A stretch of 64,000 nt of DNA, from assembly GCA_031286695.1 (NCBI GenBank), contig JAITTY010000011.1:310001-374000 (forward strand), written 5' to 3'. This stretch comes from Sphingobacterium sp. (GTDB taxonomy: Bacteria; Bacteroidota; Bacteroidia; Sphingobacteriales; Sphingobacteriaceae). The notes below the pieces were generated by a model. It made no database searches. It was not told where the DNA came from and saw only the letters and a program-made list of their open reading frames with translations. Both the position numbers and the translations under genes were made by a program. Shown piece by piece: positions 8,526 to 17,297 of this stretch (its first letter is position 1; each line of letters opens with the position of its first letter).

Positions 8526-10079
8526 ATGAATAAGGTCGGTTTAACGCTATTAACAGCTGTTTTCGGTGGAGCAGTAGCATTAGGAGGTTACAAGCTTATT
8601 GAGAATAAGAAGTTTGATGGTATGTCTTTCGAAGACAAACAAAAGGTTTATTTTGCAAACAATCCAACAGGGGTAATGTCGTCGACAGGTAACCCTGATT
8701 TTACCCAAGCGGCGGCAGCAGTGTCACCGGGTGTAGTACATATTAAGACCACCTATAGCCGTAAGGGGTCGCAGCAATCGCAAGGTTCTCCGTTCGATAT
8801 GTTTGAAGAGTTTTTTGGCATGCCACAGGGTGGCGGACGACGTCAAATGCAGTCGCAACCCGTGCAGGCATCCGGATCAGGTGTAATTATCTCAGATGAT
8901 GGTTATATTGTAACCAACAACCACGTCGTTGAAGATGCAGACAAAATTGAAGTCGTATTAACAGACAAGCGTACGTTTGAAGCCAAATTGATCGGCCGGG
9001 ATCCGAATACCGATTTAGCCTTGCTGAAAGTGTCGGGTAAGGGACTTCCTGTTGTCAAATTAGGCAACTCGGATAATGTCAATGTCGGTGAATGGGTATT
9101 GGCTTTTGGATATCCGCTTGGACTTCAATCTACGGTTACCGCAGGTATCATTAGTGCTAAAGGCCGTCAGATTGGTATTCTGAGTGAAGGTCAACAACAA
9201 CGCGGTAATCCATTTGGTGGTGGACAGGATCAAATCCCCGTAAGTTCAGCAATCGAATCATTTATTCAAACAGATGCGGTAATCAACAAAGGGAATAGTG
9301 GTGGAGCCTTGACTAACGCTGCAGGAGAATTGATTGGTATTAACTCTGCTATCGCTTCTCCAACAGGGACATATGCCGGTTATGGTTTTGCGATTCCGGT
9401 CAATTTGGTGAAAAAGATCGTCGATGATTTTGTTGAATACGGTAATGTAAAACGTGGTTACATAGGTGTCACTTATACTGAAATAACACCTGAACTGGCA
9501 AAAGAAAAAGGTTTTACAGATGTGGATGGCCTTTATGTTCAAGATGTTGTAGCTGGTGGTGCTGCAGAGGCTGCAGGTGTCAAAAAAGGAGATATCTTGA
9601 CTAAGATCAATGGAAAAGTGATTACAGGTTCACCTGTCTTAAGTGAAACGATAGGCCGTGCGCGTCCTGGAGATAAGGTCAATGTCACTTACAAACGTGA
9701 TGGTAAGGAAAAACAGGTATCCTTGACATTGAAAGGCGAAGAATCTTTGAAATCTGCAAGTACAGGTGGAAAAGCTTCTAAAAGTGCAACGGAGATTTAC
9801 AATAAATTAGGGGCAAGCTTTATTCCGGCTTCTGCTCAGAAGAAAAAAGAACTGGGTGTCAACTCTGGAGTTGTTGTAACCCAAGTAAACCGCGGCGGTA
9901 TCTTTGATTACTTTGGTGTAGAGCGTGGATTGGTTATAACTGAGGTTAATGGAAAAGCGGTAAATACAGTAGACGATGTTGAAACTGCGCTTGGCGCAAC
10001 ACAACGTAATATTGTGCGATTGAAAGGTGTATCTCCTCAAGGCGGTGCTGTTCAATTGAGCTTCCCGGTAGAATATTAA
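8526..10079 (+). CDS. Periplasmic serine protease, HtrA/DegP/DegQ family
   Basis: The protein has 517 residues. An N-terminal hydrophobic segment (about residues 4-22) serves as signal or anchor. The trypsin-like domain shows the full catalytic triad: His133 in TNNHVV, Asp163 in NTDLALLK and Ser258 in GNSGGAL. Two PDZ domains follow, one containing GYIGVTYTEIT...GAAEAAGVKKGDILTKINGK and a second near the C-terminus with GVVVTQVNRGG and VERGLVITEVNGK. It degrades or refolds misfolded envelope proteins. A Gly/Gln/Met-rich insert before the protease domain (GGGRRQMQSQ) corresponds to the LA-loop region. It has its own promoter and terminator, so it is monocistronic. Confidence 0.93.
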   Translation: MNKVGLTLLTAVFGGAVALGGYKLIENKKFDGMSFEDKQKVYFANNPTGVMSSTGNPDFTQAAAAVSPGVVHIKTTYSRKGSQQSQGSPFDMFEEFFGMPQGGGRRQMQSQPVQASGSGVIISDDGYIVTNNHVVEDADKIEVVLTDKRTFEAKLIGRDPNTDLALLKVSGKGLPVVKLGNSDNVNVGEWVLAFGYPLGLQSTVTAGIISAKGRQIGILSEGQQQRGNPFGGGQDQIPVSSAIESFIQTDAVINKGNSGGALTNAAGELIGINSAIASPTGTYAGYGFAIPVNLVKKIVDDFVEYGNVKRGYIGVTYTEITPELAKEKGFTDVDGLYVQDVVAGGAAEAAGVKKGDILTKINGKVITGSPVLSETIGRARPGDKVNVTYKRDGKEKQVSLTLKGEESLKSASTGGKASKSATEIYNKLGASFIPASAQKKKELGVNSGVVVTQVNRGGIFDYFGVERGLVITEVNGKAVNTVDDVETALGATQRNIVRLKGVSPQGGAVQLSFPVEY

Positions 10080-10115
10080 GTATTGAATTAAGACTTGGTT
10101 GATTAATATAGTTTA

Positions 10116-10152
10116 GGTGGTTCTAACCGTAAGGTTAGGCCACCTTTTTTTT
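10116..10152 (+). terminator. Terminator after the htrA-like gene
   Basis: GGTGG..CTAACC pairs with GGTTAG..CCACC around a GTAA loop and is followed by eight T residues at 10145-10152. Copy 2 of the dispersed repeat begins immediately after the T run. Confidence 0.8.
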
Positions 10153-10236
10153 CTGAAAGTGTCTGATCTTATTGGCCAGAAAGAACCTTCAGTTTGCTTT
10201 CATTGCTGTTGGTGTCTGCGAAGTCAAGAAGGTTTT
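10153..10236 (+). repeat. Dispersed intergenic repeat, copy 2 (84-bp core)
   Basis: This core matches 27510-27593 at 81 of 84 positions with no gaps, starting CTGAAAGTG and ending GAAGGTTTT. Both copies follow a C-C-T(7-8) run. Within the core AACCTTC near the start and GAAGGTT near the end are complementary, so the element can fold back. The rest of the gap to 10502 shows no gene. Confidence 0.9.
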
Positions 10237-10502
10237 ATGGGAAAGCTAGGGTACTTGGTAAGAAGTAGGTCAATTTTAAGCCGGTTGCTTCCTTAATAAT
10301 TTTAGTTTAGCTATTTTGCGGAATGAAGTGCCGAAACAGCTTCAGTACTTTTTATGCTGAGCCGGTTTGGCCTGAAGATTTATTACACATTTTGCTGTTG
10401 ACAAGCGTGGAAGCCTGATTATGGGAGATAATAGCGTTCTTTGTTTCGTTGGATCGCATAAGAAGTATCACTATTGTTTGATAGTTTTTTAAAATTATAG
10501 AG

Positions 10503-10949
10503 ATGAAGATTTTAATGGTTTGTTTGGGCAATATTTGTCGTTCGCCCCTTGCACATGGTATATTGAAACAAAAAGTTGCGGATAATCAATTAAACTGGGT
10601 CGTTGAATCGGCTGGTACAGGTGACTGGCATATTGGGGAAGCACCCGACCGTAGGGCTATAGCAATTGCAAAGAAATATGGTGTCGATATTTCTGGTCAG
10701 CGCGCACGACATTTCAAGCCGCAATTTTTTGCCGAATATGATCTTATATTTGTGATGGATAGACAAAACTATGAAGATGTATGCGCCCAGGTGATTGATA
10801 AGGAAGACCTAAACAAAGTGAAATTGTTTTTAGGAGACGATGTTGTTCCTGATCCGTATTTTGACGATAATTTGTTTGATCCCGTTTTTCAGATGATTGA
10901 TCAGCGTTGTACAGAGGTTATTGTCAAAGGAGGGAATCCAACGGCATAA
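10503..10949 (+). CDS. Low-molecular-weight protein-tyrosine phosphatase
   Basis: The protein has 148 residues, the usual length. The catalytic P-loop C-X5-R is at the N-terminus (Cys7-LGNIC-Arg13-Ser14) and the general-acid aspartate is Asp117 in VPDPYFDD, the DP motif of the family. It hydrolyses phosphotyrosine, or possibly other phosphoesters such as phosphoarginine. No tyrosine-kinase or capsule gene is adjacent, so the substrate is unknown. The next gene begins 37 bases downstream and may be co-transcribed. Confidence 0.92.
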   Translation: MKILMVCLGNICRSPLAHGILKQKVADNQLNWVVESAGTGDWHIGEAPDRRAIAIAKKYGVDISGQRARHFKPQFFAEYDLIFVMDRQNYEDVCAQVIDKEDLNKVKLFLGDDVVPDPYFDDNLFDPVFQMIDQRCTEVIVKGGNPTA

Positions 10950-10986
10950 GTGTATTTATTTATCTTAGTTTGTTTAAAACAAAAAA

Positions 10987-11334
10987 ATGAAGGCAGCAGA
11001 AGTAAACAAGAAGTGGAGTATCTTACAGGGAGAAATTGCTTCTCTATTCGATATGGAAAAGCCTGACATCAAGGTCTGTTTATTCCTTATTGGTGTTCAG
11101 GAATTGGGCAAAGGTGCCCAAAAATTCTCAAAACGGGAAAAGGAGGAATTGATGCACATTGCGACCTGTCGTCTTTTCAGCGCGATGGGATTTTATAACC
11201 TCAAAGGACTTGATGAAGAAGGTTGGCCACATTGGGAATTGGTAAAACCTATTCCCAACTATACACTCTTAGAACAAGAATTGATCATGAAGTCTTTGAT
11301 CATAGATTATTTTGAAGAATTAAACGTTATCTAG
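10987..11334 (+). CDS. Conserved hypothetical protein (115 aa)
   Basis: I do not recognise a named domain. The protein is soluble and probably mostly alpha-helical, with no signal peptide (MKAAEVNKKWSILQGEIASLF). Notable features are KPDIKVCLFLIGVQELGKG, a basic KFSKREKEELMHIATCRLFSAMGFY stretch and an acidic C-terminus. The length, ATG start, plausible codon use and tight spacing after the phosphatase gene support real coding. It resembles small conserved proteins of unknown function seen in Bacteroidota, but I cannot name the family. Confidence 0.7.
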   Translation: MKAAEVNKKWSILQGEIASLFDMEKPDIKVCLFLIGVQELGKGAQKFSKREKEELMHIATCRLFSAMGFYNLKGLDEEGWPHWELVKPIPNYTLLEQELIMKSLIIDYFEELNVI

Positions 11335-11390
11335 GGAATCAAACAATTCAGGAAACGTGTGCATTCAATACAACATATAATTATTAACAG

Positions 11391-12149
11391 ATGAAATTTT
11401 TAAAGGCTAGTTTAGTAGCAGTATTTTGTTTTTTGCAGGTATTGGCATTTGCCGCCAAACCCGAGTTTAAATATGTACAGATCGTTACTGACAAGGGCAC
11501 CTGTGTGCTGCGGTTGTATAATGAGACGCCAAAACATCGGGATAACTTTGTCAAATTGGCACAAAGTAAATACTACGACGGAACCTTGTTCCATCGCGTC
11601 ATCCAGAATTTTATGATTCAGGGTGGTGATCCTGATTCAAGAAATGCCGTTGGCGGTGCTCAATTGGGTAATGGAGGACCAGGGTATACAATTCCTGCAG
11701 AGATTCAGGATGGTTTATACCACAAAAAAGGTACTATCGGAGCGGCCCGAGATAATAATCCGGCAAAGGCTTCTTCGGGTTCTCAGTTTTATCTTGTTCA
11801 GGGAAAAGTATTCACCCCTGAAGACCTCGATCGTTTGGAGCAAACACGAATGAATGGTAAGAAATTTTCGGAAGCACAGCGTCAGGCTTACACGACTGTT
11901 GGTGGCGCGCCTCATTTGGATTGGAATTATACCGTATTTGGCGAGTTGGTCAAAGGAGTGGATGTTATCGATCAGATTGCCGCTGTAAAAACAGATAAAC
12001 ATGATAGGCCGGAAGTCGATCAAAAGATGAGCATGCACGTGTTGACGAGACGAGAAGCATTAAACTTGGAACGAGAACTAAAAGGACTAAAACCTCAAAC
12101 GGGTTTCTTTTCTAAAATCGGTGATCTGTTCTCTTCTAAGGATTATTAA
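11391..12149 (+). CDS. Exported peptidyl-prolyl cis-trans isomerase, cyclophilin type
   Basis: The protein has 252 residues, with a signal peptide of about 21 residues (MKFLKASLVAVFCFLQVLAFAA) and then a cyclophilin domain. Recognisable motifs are LFHRVIQNFMIQGGDP, GTIGAARDNNPAKASSGSQFYLV and NYTVFGELVKGVDVID. It catalyses proline isomerisation in envelope proteins. A roughly 30-residue insert (VFTPEDLDRLEQTRMNGKKFSEAQRQAY) between the QFYLV and YTVFG motifs is larger than in PpiA/PpiB and is typical of the Bacteroidota variants. It lies between the 115-residue protein and exonuclease III genes. Confidence 0.92.
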   Translation: MKFLKASLVAVFCFLQVLAFAAKPEFKYVQIVTDKGTCVLRLYNETPKHRDNFVKLAQSKYYDGTLFHRVIQNFMIQGGDPDSRNAVGGAQLGNGGPGYTIPAEIQDGLYHKKGTIGAARDNNPAKASSGSQFYLVQGKVFTPEDLDRLEQTRMNGKKFSEAQRQAYTTVGGAPHLDWNYTVFGELVKGVDVIDQIAAVKTDKHDRPEVDQKMSMHVLTRREALNLERELKGLKPQTGFFSKIGDLFSSKDY

Positions 12150-12223
12150 TGTTGTTATGATTCGCAAAATCAAGAATTGAAGAGTTTTCCGTTTTTATTA
12201 TCTAGTATCACAATATTCAAAAA

Positions 12224-12991
12224 ATGAAAATAGTAACCTATAATGTGAATGGTTTACGTGCAGCCTTAAAGAAGGATTGGCTGGGCTGGTTAAAAACTGT
12301 AAATGCAGATGTCATCTGTCTGCAGGAGATTAAAGCTACACCTGATCAGATTCCCGAAATAGCCTTGTTGGAGGAAATGGGTTATGAACATTACTGGTAT
12401 CCGGCTCAAAAGAAGGGCTATAGCGGTGTTGCTTTGTTTACCAAGATGACGCCTAAGCATGTTGAGTATGGCTGTGGCCATGAGGATTATGATTTTGAAG
12501 GACGTATCATACGTGCTGATTTTGATCAGGTTTCGGTCATGAGTACTTATTTTCCTTCCGGCACAACCGGCGATGTGAGACAGGATTTTAAATACCGTTT
12601 TCTGGAGGATTTCCAGTTATATAGCGATAAACTTTTGGTCGAAAAGCCGAATTTGGTCGTTTGCGGTGACTATAATATCTGTCATCGTGCCATTGATATT
12701 CATAATCCAAAATCAAATGCAAACTCTTCGGGATTTCTTCCGGAAGAGCGCGAATGGATGGAGAATTTTATTAATTCGGGTTATATCGACTCTTTTCGTC
12801 ATTTAAATCCCGATCCGCACCATTATAGCTGGTGGAGTTACCGTGCTGGAGCACGTGCGAAAAACCTGGGTTGGCGTATTGATTATAATATGGTTTCAAA
12901 ACCTTTGGCAGAACAAATCAAATCTTCGAGTATAATTCCGGATGCTGTCCATTCCGATCATTGTCCTGTATTACTGGAGCTTGCTCTCTAA
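12224..12991 (+). CDS. xth: Exodeoxyribonuclease III / AP endonuclease
   Basis: This 255-residue protein of the ExoIII/APE1 family acts in base-excision repair by cutting 5' of abasic sites. Metal- and catalysis-related residues are visible: Asn7 in TYNVNG, Glu35 in CLQEIKA, the DYNICH motif in the middle, and the terminal Asp245-His246 pair in HSDHCPV. The length is standard. A hairpin terminator shared with the convergent mrp gene follows the stop. Confidence 0.93.
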   Translation: MKIVTYNVNGLRAALKKDWLGWLKTVNADVICLQEIKATPDQIPEIALLEEMGYEHYWYPAQKKGYSGVALFTKMTPKHVEYGCGHEDYDFEGRIIRADFDQVSVMSTYFPSGTTGDVRQDFKYRFLEDFQLYSDKLLVEKPNLVVCGDYNICHRAIDIHNPKSNANSSGFLPEEREWMENFINSGYIDSFRHLNPDPHHYSWWSYRAGARAKNLGWRIDYNMVSKPLAEQIKSSSIIPDAVHSDHCPVLLELAL

Positions 12992-13007
12992 TTAGATCGC
13001 ATTCCAT

Positions 13008-13042
13008 AAAAAAAGGCTTTCATCTGTTGAAAGCCTTTTTTT
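13008..13042. terminator. Bidirectional terminator between xth and mrp
   Basis: AAAAAAAGGCTTTCA at 13008-13022 pairs with TGAAAGCCTTTTTTT from 13028. A-tract and T-tract flank the stem, so it can act in both directions between these convergent genes. Confidence 0.85.
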
Positions 13043-13074
13043 ATGGTGAAGCGCAAAAGCGCATTATTAACTAA

Positions 13075-14139
13075 CTATCTCCCCTGGCTATGGATAATGG
13101 AAAGCTGCTGGGCAACTTTCTCTGCAATCGTTAAAAATGATTTCGTTACAGGATCTTCGGTATCTATGGCAACTGGGAAACCATTATCTCCGGCATCAGA
13201 AATGCCTTTTAGCAAAGGGATTTCACCGAGGAAAGGAACTTTATATTCTTCTGCCAAACGTTTCCCCCCATCCTTGCCAAAAATATAATATTTATTCTCT
13301 GGCAATTCTGCTGGTGTAAAATAGGCCATGTTTTCCACGACGCCCAATAATGGAATATTGATGCTATCCATTAAGAACATTCCAATTCCTTTGACAGCGT
13401 CAGCCAGGGCAACGTGCTGTGGAGTTGTGACAATGACAGCTCCTGCAATAGGGAATGTTTGTGATACGGTGATATGGATGTCACCGGTGCCTGGAGGCAT
13501 ATCAACGACCAAATAATCCAGTTCACCCCAATGTGCATCGTTAAAAAGCTGCTTGATTGCTGATGTAGTCATTGGACCACGCCATGGAATAGGCTGGTTT
13601 GGATCGGTGAAAAATCCTATTGAAAGTAATTTCAATCCAAATTTTTCAAGTGGTTCTATTTTAACCTGGCCGTCCGGCATTTCTACTGAACCTGGTTTAG
13701 CGCCCTCCAATCCAAACATAATCGGAAGCGATGGTCCATAGATGTCTGCATCTAAAAGTCCTGTTTTAGCACCTTTAGCATGGAGAGCAAGAGCAAGATT
13801 GGCTGCAACAGTAGATTTACCAACTCCACCTTTGCCTGAAGATACCAAAATGATGTTTTTAATACCCGATACTTGTGCGCCTTGTTTTCCGATCACATTG
13901 GAAGTCATATTGATCTGGACTTCGAGATTTTTATCGATGAAATGCGCTATGGCATTTCGACAGGCATGCTCAATATGATCCTTAAGTGGACAAGCTGGAG
14001 TCGTTAAAATGACATCGAAAGAAATTTTTTGGCCTTCGATCTCGATATTTTGAATCATATTCAATGTTACAAGATCCTTTTTCAAATCAGGCTCTTCAAC
14101 ATAGGATAATGCATTTAATATTTGTTCTTTGGTAACCAT
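13075..14139 (-). CDS. mrp: Mrp/ApbC-family iron-sulfur carrier ATPase
   Basis: The protein has 354 residues. An N-terminal MIP18/DUF59 domain (about 1-85, with EEPDLKKDLVTLNMI and TTPACPL) is followed by a ParA-like P-loop ATPase whose deviant Walker A, SSGKGGVGKST, lies near residue 105, with later motifs LLDADIYGPSLP and VDMPPGTGD. The family loads Fe-S clusters onto target proteins. The C-terminal CxxC that many Mrp proteins use to bind a bridging cluster is not present at the usual place after VENM: the sequence there reads AYFTPAELPENKYYIFG. The N-terminal TTPACPL cysteine remains. Start at ATG MVTKEQ. Confidence 0.93.
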   Translation of the reverse strand: MVTKEQILNALSYVEEPDLKKDLVTLNMIQNIEIEGQKISFDVILTTPACPLKDHIEHACRNAIAHFIDKNLEVQINMTSNVIGKQGAQVSGIKNIILVSSGKGGVGKSTVAANLALALHAKGAKTGLLDADIYGPSLPIMFGLEGAKPGSVEMPDGQVKIEPLEKFGLKLLSIGFFTDPNQPIPWRGPMTTSAIKQLFNDAHWGELDYLVVDMPPGTGDIHITVSQTFPIAGAVIVTTPQHVALADAVKGIGMFLMDSINIPLLGVVENMAYFTPAELPENKYYIFGKDGGKRLAEEYKVPFLGEIPLLKGISDAGDNGFPVAIDTEDPVTKSFLTIAEKVAQQLSIIHSQGR

Positions 14140-14399
14140 CTATTATTCATTTGTAATCATGGATTACAAAACTACTCATTGCAGATCAATTTCATGTCAT
14201 TTCTTTGTTTTTAATGGGATTAAGAATGTTGTATTACATGCCCACTCCTTAGGTAAGAGAAACGATCTGCCACATGAAGGGGTAATTGACACAGCAGTGT
14301 TTTCAGAAGATCATCTGAATAATTTTATACTCCCGTAGATAGGGATAAAGGCCATTATGGTTTCAGTTAATTATAATTGTATATGCAGTCAAATTTATC

Positions 14400-14407
14400 T
14401 AAGTTTG
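14400..14407 (+). promoter_or_regulatory. -7 promoter element of the transglycosylase gene
   Basis: TAAGTTTG matches TAnnTTTG, with ATTG at 14376-14379 about 20 bases upstream as -33. It lies 38 bases before the ATG at 14445. The rest of the 305-base gap 14140-14444 shows no convincing gene. Confidence 0.5.
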
Positions 14408-14444
14408 ACTGTTGATATGCACGAATTTGCATTAAGTAATAATT

Positions 14445-16619
14445 ATGTCCAATCGATTTATAACATCTTTTAAGTCCCGCAAGTGGCGATGGCTTTATAT
14501 TGCTCTAGCTGCTATTCTGGTTTTGGCTATTGCAGTTGGTACCTATGCTTATCAGAAAAGAGATGCCATGCTCATGGGAGCAATCAACAAAGCGAAAGCA
14601 AAGTTGCTTGAAAAGTATGATATGGAGTTGAAGATCCAATATTATGCCTTCCAGGGAATTAATGCCGTGCAATTTAAAAATATACAATTATTACCTAAAC
14701 ATCGGGAACAATTGGCACAAATCAATGATTTGACAGTGTCTGTAAAATTGTGGCCTTTGTTATTTGGAGATGTGAAGTTAGGACAGGTTATTTTGGACAA
14801 TGGGGCAGTTTCTCTTGTTAAAAAAGATTCGATCAGTAACTACGATTTCTTATTCAAGAAGCAGAAAAAAGATACGGTAGAAAATGATAACCCAAAACAG
14901 AATCTAGCCGCTCTGGCAGATCGACTATTGAAAAATGTATTTTTTAAGGTTCCAAATGATCTTGATCTCAAGAATCTTGAGCTTTCTTATCGCGATGACA
15001 GTACTTCACAGCGCATTGTTATTCCTTCCGCTGTGATCGACGGTGGAGATATGGAAACCAAGTTCTTGTTAAATGACCATGAGGCGGCCTGGAATCTGAC
15101 TGGAACAATAGATTCGGATAATCAAGAATGTGACCTTCGCCTTTTTTCTGATAAAAAGGAGGTCAATCTTCCCTTGTTGCAACGCAAATTTGGTCTTGCA
15201 GTCAGTTTTGATGAAATATCATTCCGCTTGGACAAAGCTCACAGAAGGAATAAGGAATTACTGGAATTGCATGGGCAATGGGGCTTTAAAAATTTGAAAT
15301 TAAATCACTGGCGTATTTCTAGTAAAGATGTCATCTTTCCTGAGGCCGTCATGCAAGGGGCACTGAATATTGGGGCATCATCGATTGAAGTGAGTAAAGA
15401 AAGTACCGTTCAGGTCAAAGATTTTGTGTTTTCTCCTTATCTCAAATATGTGCACAAGCCGGAAAAAGAGCTCTTCCTCGCAATTCATACAGACAAGATC
15501 GAGGCACAGCACTTTTTTGATGCCATGCCAGTTGGATTATTTCCAGGCTTAAACGGTATTCAAGTAGAGGGGCATATTCAATATGATCTAAACTTTGCTC
15601 TCGAATTAAAAAAGCCCGAAAAGCTTCTTTTCTCTTCCAAAATGGATGATAAGGATTTAAAAGTCGTTAAATGGGGCGAGGCTGATATTGCGATGCTAAA
15701 TACACCTTTCACGTATACGGCTTATGAAGATGGTAAGCCGATGCGGGAAATTGTCGTTGGACCTCAAAATCCTAATTTTACACCGCTAGATCAAATATCC
15801 CGTTATATGCAGATTAGTTTGATCAATACTGAAGATCCATTTTTCTTTAAGCACAAGGGTTTTGAGGAGAAGGCTTTTAAGCTCTCCATTGCTACAAATA
15901 TCAAGGAAAAAGGATTTAAGCGCGGGGCGAGTACGATATCAATGCAACTGGTAAAAAATGTGTTTCTAAATCGGAATAAGACCGTTGTGCGGAAGCTGGA
16001 AGAAATTTTGCTGGTATGGCTCATGGAACGCTCACAGCAAGTTAGCAAAAAACGCATGTATGAGGTCTATTTGAATGTCATCGAATGGGGAAATAATGTG
16101 TATGGTATTACCGAAGCAGCACGCTATTATTTTGGGAAAACACCGGCACAGCTAGGGCTTGGTGAAAGTATATTTTTGTCTAGTATTGTTCCGCGACCTA
16201 AAAAGGGTCTGAACTTTTTTGACTGGACAGGGCATCTGAAAGGGAATATGTTGCGCTATTTTAATACCTATGGTCATATTATGACCAAAACAGGGCAGAT
16301 TAGCGTGGATTCAACAACTTCAAATTATGGTTTTTATGAGGTTGTTCTGCAGCCGCATCTGCGTGCAGCTAGACCGGCCGTGGTGGATTCTGTTGATGTA
16401 TTTGATATGGGAGACGATCCATTGTTGTTCGATCAGCTCGATAGCAATTCTCCTACAGATAATCTCGAGAGTGTATCTGTTCCCAAGAAATTAAAAAAGA
16501 TGGATCTTACGGAAAAGAAAGATGAGGAAGCTGTTGAACAGGAGAAACCAAAGCGATCGCTGTTTGACAAGATCTTGGGACGTAAAAAGGAAGAAAAAGA
16601 AAATGACGCACACAAGTAG
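14445..16619 (+). CDS. AsmA-like protein fused to a GT51 transglycosylase domain
   Basis: The protein has 724 residues. A membrane anchor (about 15-36) is followed by a long beta-rich periplasmic region (about 40-430) resembling AsmA/DUF748-type repeats (NAVQFKNIQLLP...VKLWPLLFGDVKLGQVILDNGAVSLVK). A glycosyltransferase 51 domain follows at about 440-610. The catalytic glutamate is Glu463 in INTEDPFFFKHKGF, and GASTISMQLVKNVFL with RKLEEILLVWLMER are further GT51 motifs. There is no transpeptidase domain. It should polymerise glycan strands from lipid II. The C-terminus is a charged, probably disordered Lys/Glu tail. The hpt gene follows after 27 bases. Confidence 0.85.
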   Translation: MSNRFITSFKSRKWRWLYIALAAILVLAIAVGTYAYQKRDAMLMGAINKAKAKLLEKYDMELKIQYYAFQGINAVQFKNIQLLPKHREQLAQINDLTVSVKLWPLLFGDVKLGQVILDNGAVSLVKKDSISNYDFLFKKQKKDTVENDNPKQNLAALADRLLKNVFFKVPNDLDLKNLELSYRDDSTSQRIVIPSAVIDGGDMETKFLLNDHEAAWNLTGTIDSDNQECDLRLFSDKKEVNLPLLQRKFGLAVSFDEISFRLDKAHRRNKELLELHGQWGFKNLKLNHWRISSKDVIFPEAVMQGALNIGASSIEVSKESTVQVKDFVFSPYLKYVHKPEKELFLAIHTDKIEAQHFFDAMPVGLFPGLNGIQVEGHIQYDLNFALELKKPEKLLFSSKMDDKDLKVVKWGEADIAMLNTPFTYTAYEDGKPMREIVVGPQNPNFTPLDQISRYMQISLINTEDPFFFKHKGFEEKAFKLSIATNIKEKGFKRGASTISMQLVKNVFLNRNKTVVRKLEEILLVWLMERSQQVSKKRMYEVYLNVIEWGNNVYGITEAARYYFGKTPAQLGLGESIFLSSIVPRPKKGLNFFDWTGHLKGNMLRYFNTYGHIMTKTGQISVDSTTSNYGFYEVVLQPHLRAARPAVVDSVDVFDMGDDPLLFDQLDSNSPTDNLESVSVPKKLKKMDLTEKKDEEAVEQEKPKRSLFDKILGRKKEEKENDAHK

Positions 16620-16646
16620 TGTCTGTAACGAAAGAACAATATTAGG

Positions 16647-17186
16647 ATGAAAAAGATAGAAATTGACGGATTGCTTTTCGAACCTTTATTTGAAGAGGAA
16701 CAAATTCAGAAACGTGTTCGCCTGATGGGGATTGATATAAGCCTGCGTTATGAACACAAGCAACCTGTGTTTATAGGCGTTTTGAATGGATGCTTTATGT
16801 TTATGGCAGATTTGCTTAAGCAAATTGAAGTTCCTTGTGAAATGTCATTTATTAAGCTGGCTTCTTATATCGGAACAGGCCAATCTGAACTGAACGAGCT
16901 TTTGGGGCTCGGTATCGATCTGGAGGGGCGCGATGTGATTATTGTGGAAGATATTGTTGATTCCGGGCATTCACTTAAGCATACCTTAGATGCTGTGAAA
17001 AAATTAAATCCAGCTAGTGTTATAGCCTGTGCACTTTTGGTGAAACCGGAGGCGCTGCAGTATCATTTCGAGGAATTGACCTATGTTGGTTTTGAAATAA
17101 GTAAAGAATTTGTGGTTGGGTATGGGATGGACTTTAACGGTCTTTGTCGAAATCTTCCTGATATCTATAAAAATATACCGGTTTAA
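16647..17186 (+). CDS. hpt: Hypoxanthine phosphoribosyltransferase
   Basis: The protein has 179 residues, the normal family length. The PRPP-binding loop is VEDIVDSGHS (about residues 100-109), and the N-terminal lobe shows FIGVLNGCFMFMADLL and ISFIKLASY-like substrate-contact residues (MSFIKLASY). It salvages hypoxanthine and guanine to IMP and GMP in the cytoplasm. It starts 27 bases after the transglycosylase gene and may share its transcript. It converges with tag. Confidence 0.93.
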   Translation: MKKIEIDGLLFEPLFEEEQIQKRVRLMGIDISLRYEHKQPVFIGVLNGCFMFMADLLKQIEVPCEMSFIKLASYIGTGQSELNELLGLGIDLEGRDVIIVEDIVDSGHSLKHTLDAVKKLNPASVIACALLVKPEALQYHFEELTYVGFEISKEFVVGYGMDFNGLCRNLPDIYKNIPV

Positions 17187-17241
17187 AAATTCCGCCTACT
17201 CTCGGGCTTGTGAAGGAGAGCAATTTCCACGATGTTCTTGT

Positions 17242-17276
17242 TGTCCTGCGCTGTGGATCTATCACAGCGCAGGACA
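17242..17276. terminator. Perfect 14-bp hairpin between convergent hpt and tag
   Basis: TGTCCTGCGCTGTG at 17242-17255 pairs perfectly with CACAGCGCAGGACA at 17263-17276 around a 7-base loop. It sits between convergent genes where a bidirectional terminator is expected, but there is no T tract on either strand, so the function as intrinsic terminator is uncertain. Confidence 0.55.
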
Positions 17277-17297
17277 GTTGAATACTGGTTTCAGATG

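Noticed and set aside
14159..14338. A 60-odd-codon open frame on the plus strand in the gap between mrp and the transglycosylase gene
   Set aside because: No recognisable motif, no convincing start context, and it ends well before the promoter of the next gene. It is more likely a chance frame in a 305-base gap, though a decayed gene fragment cannot be excluded.
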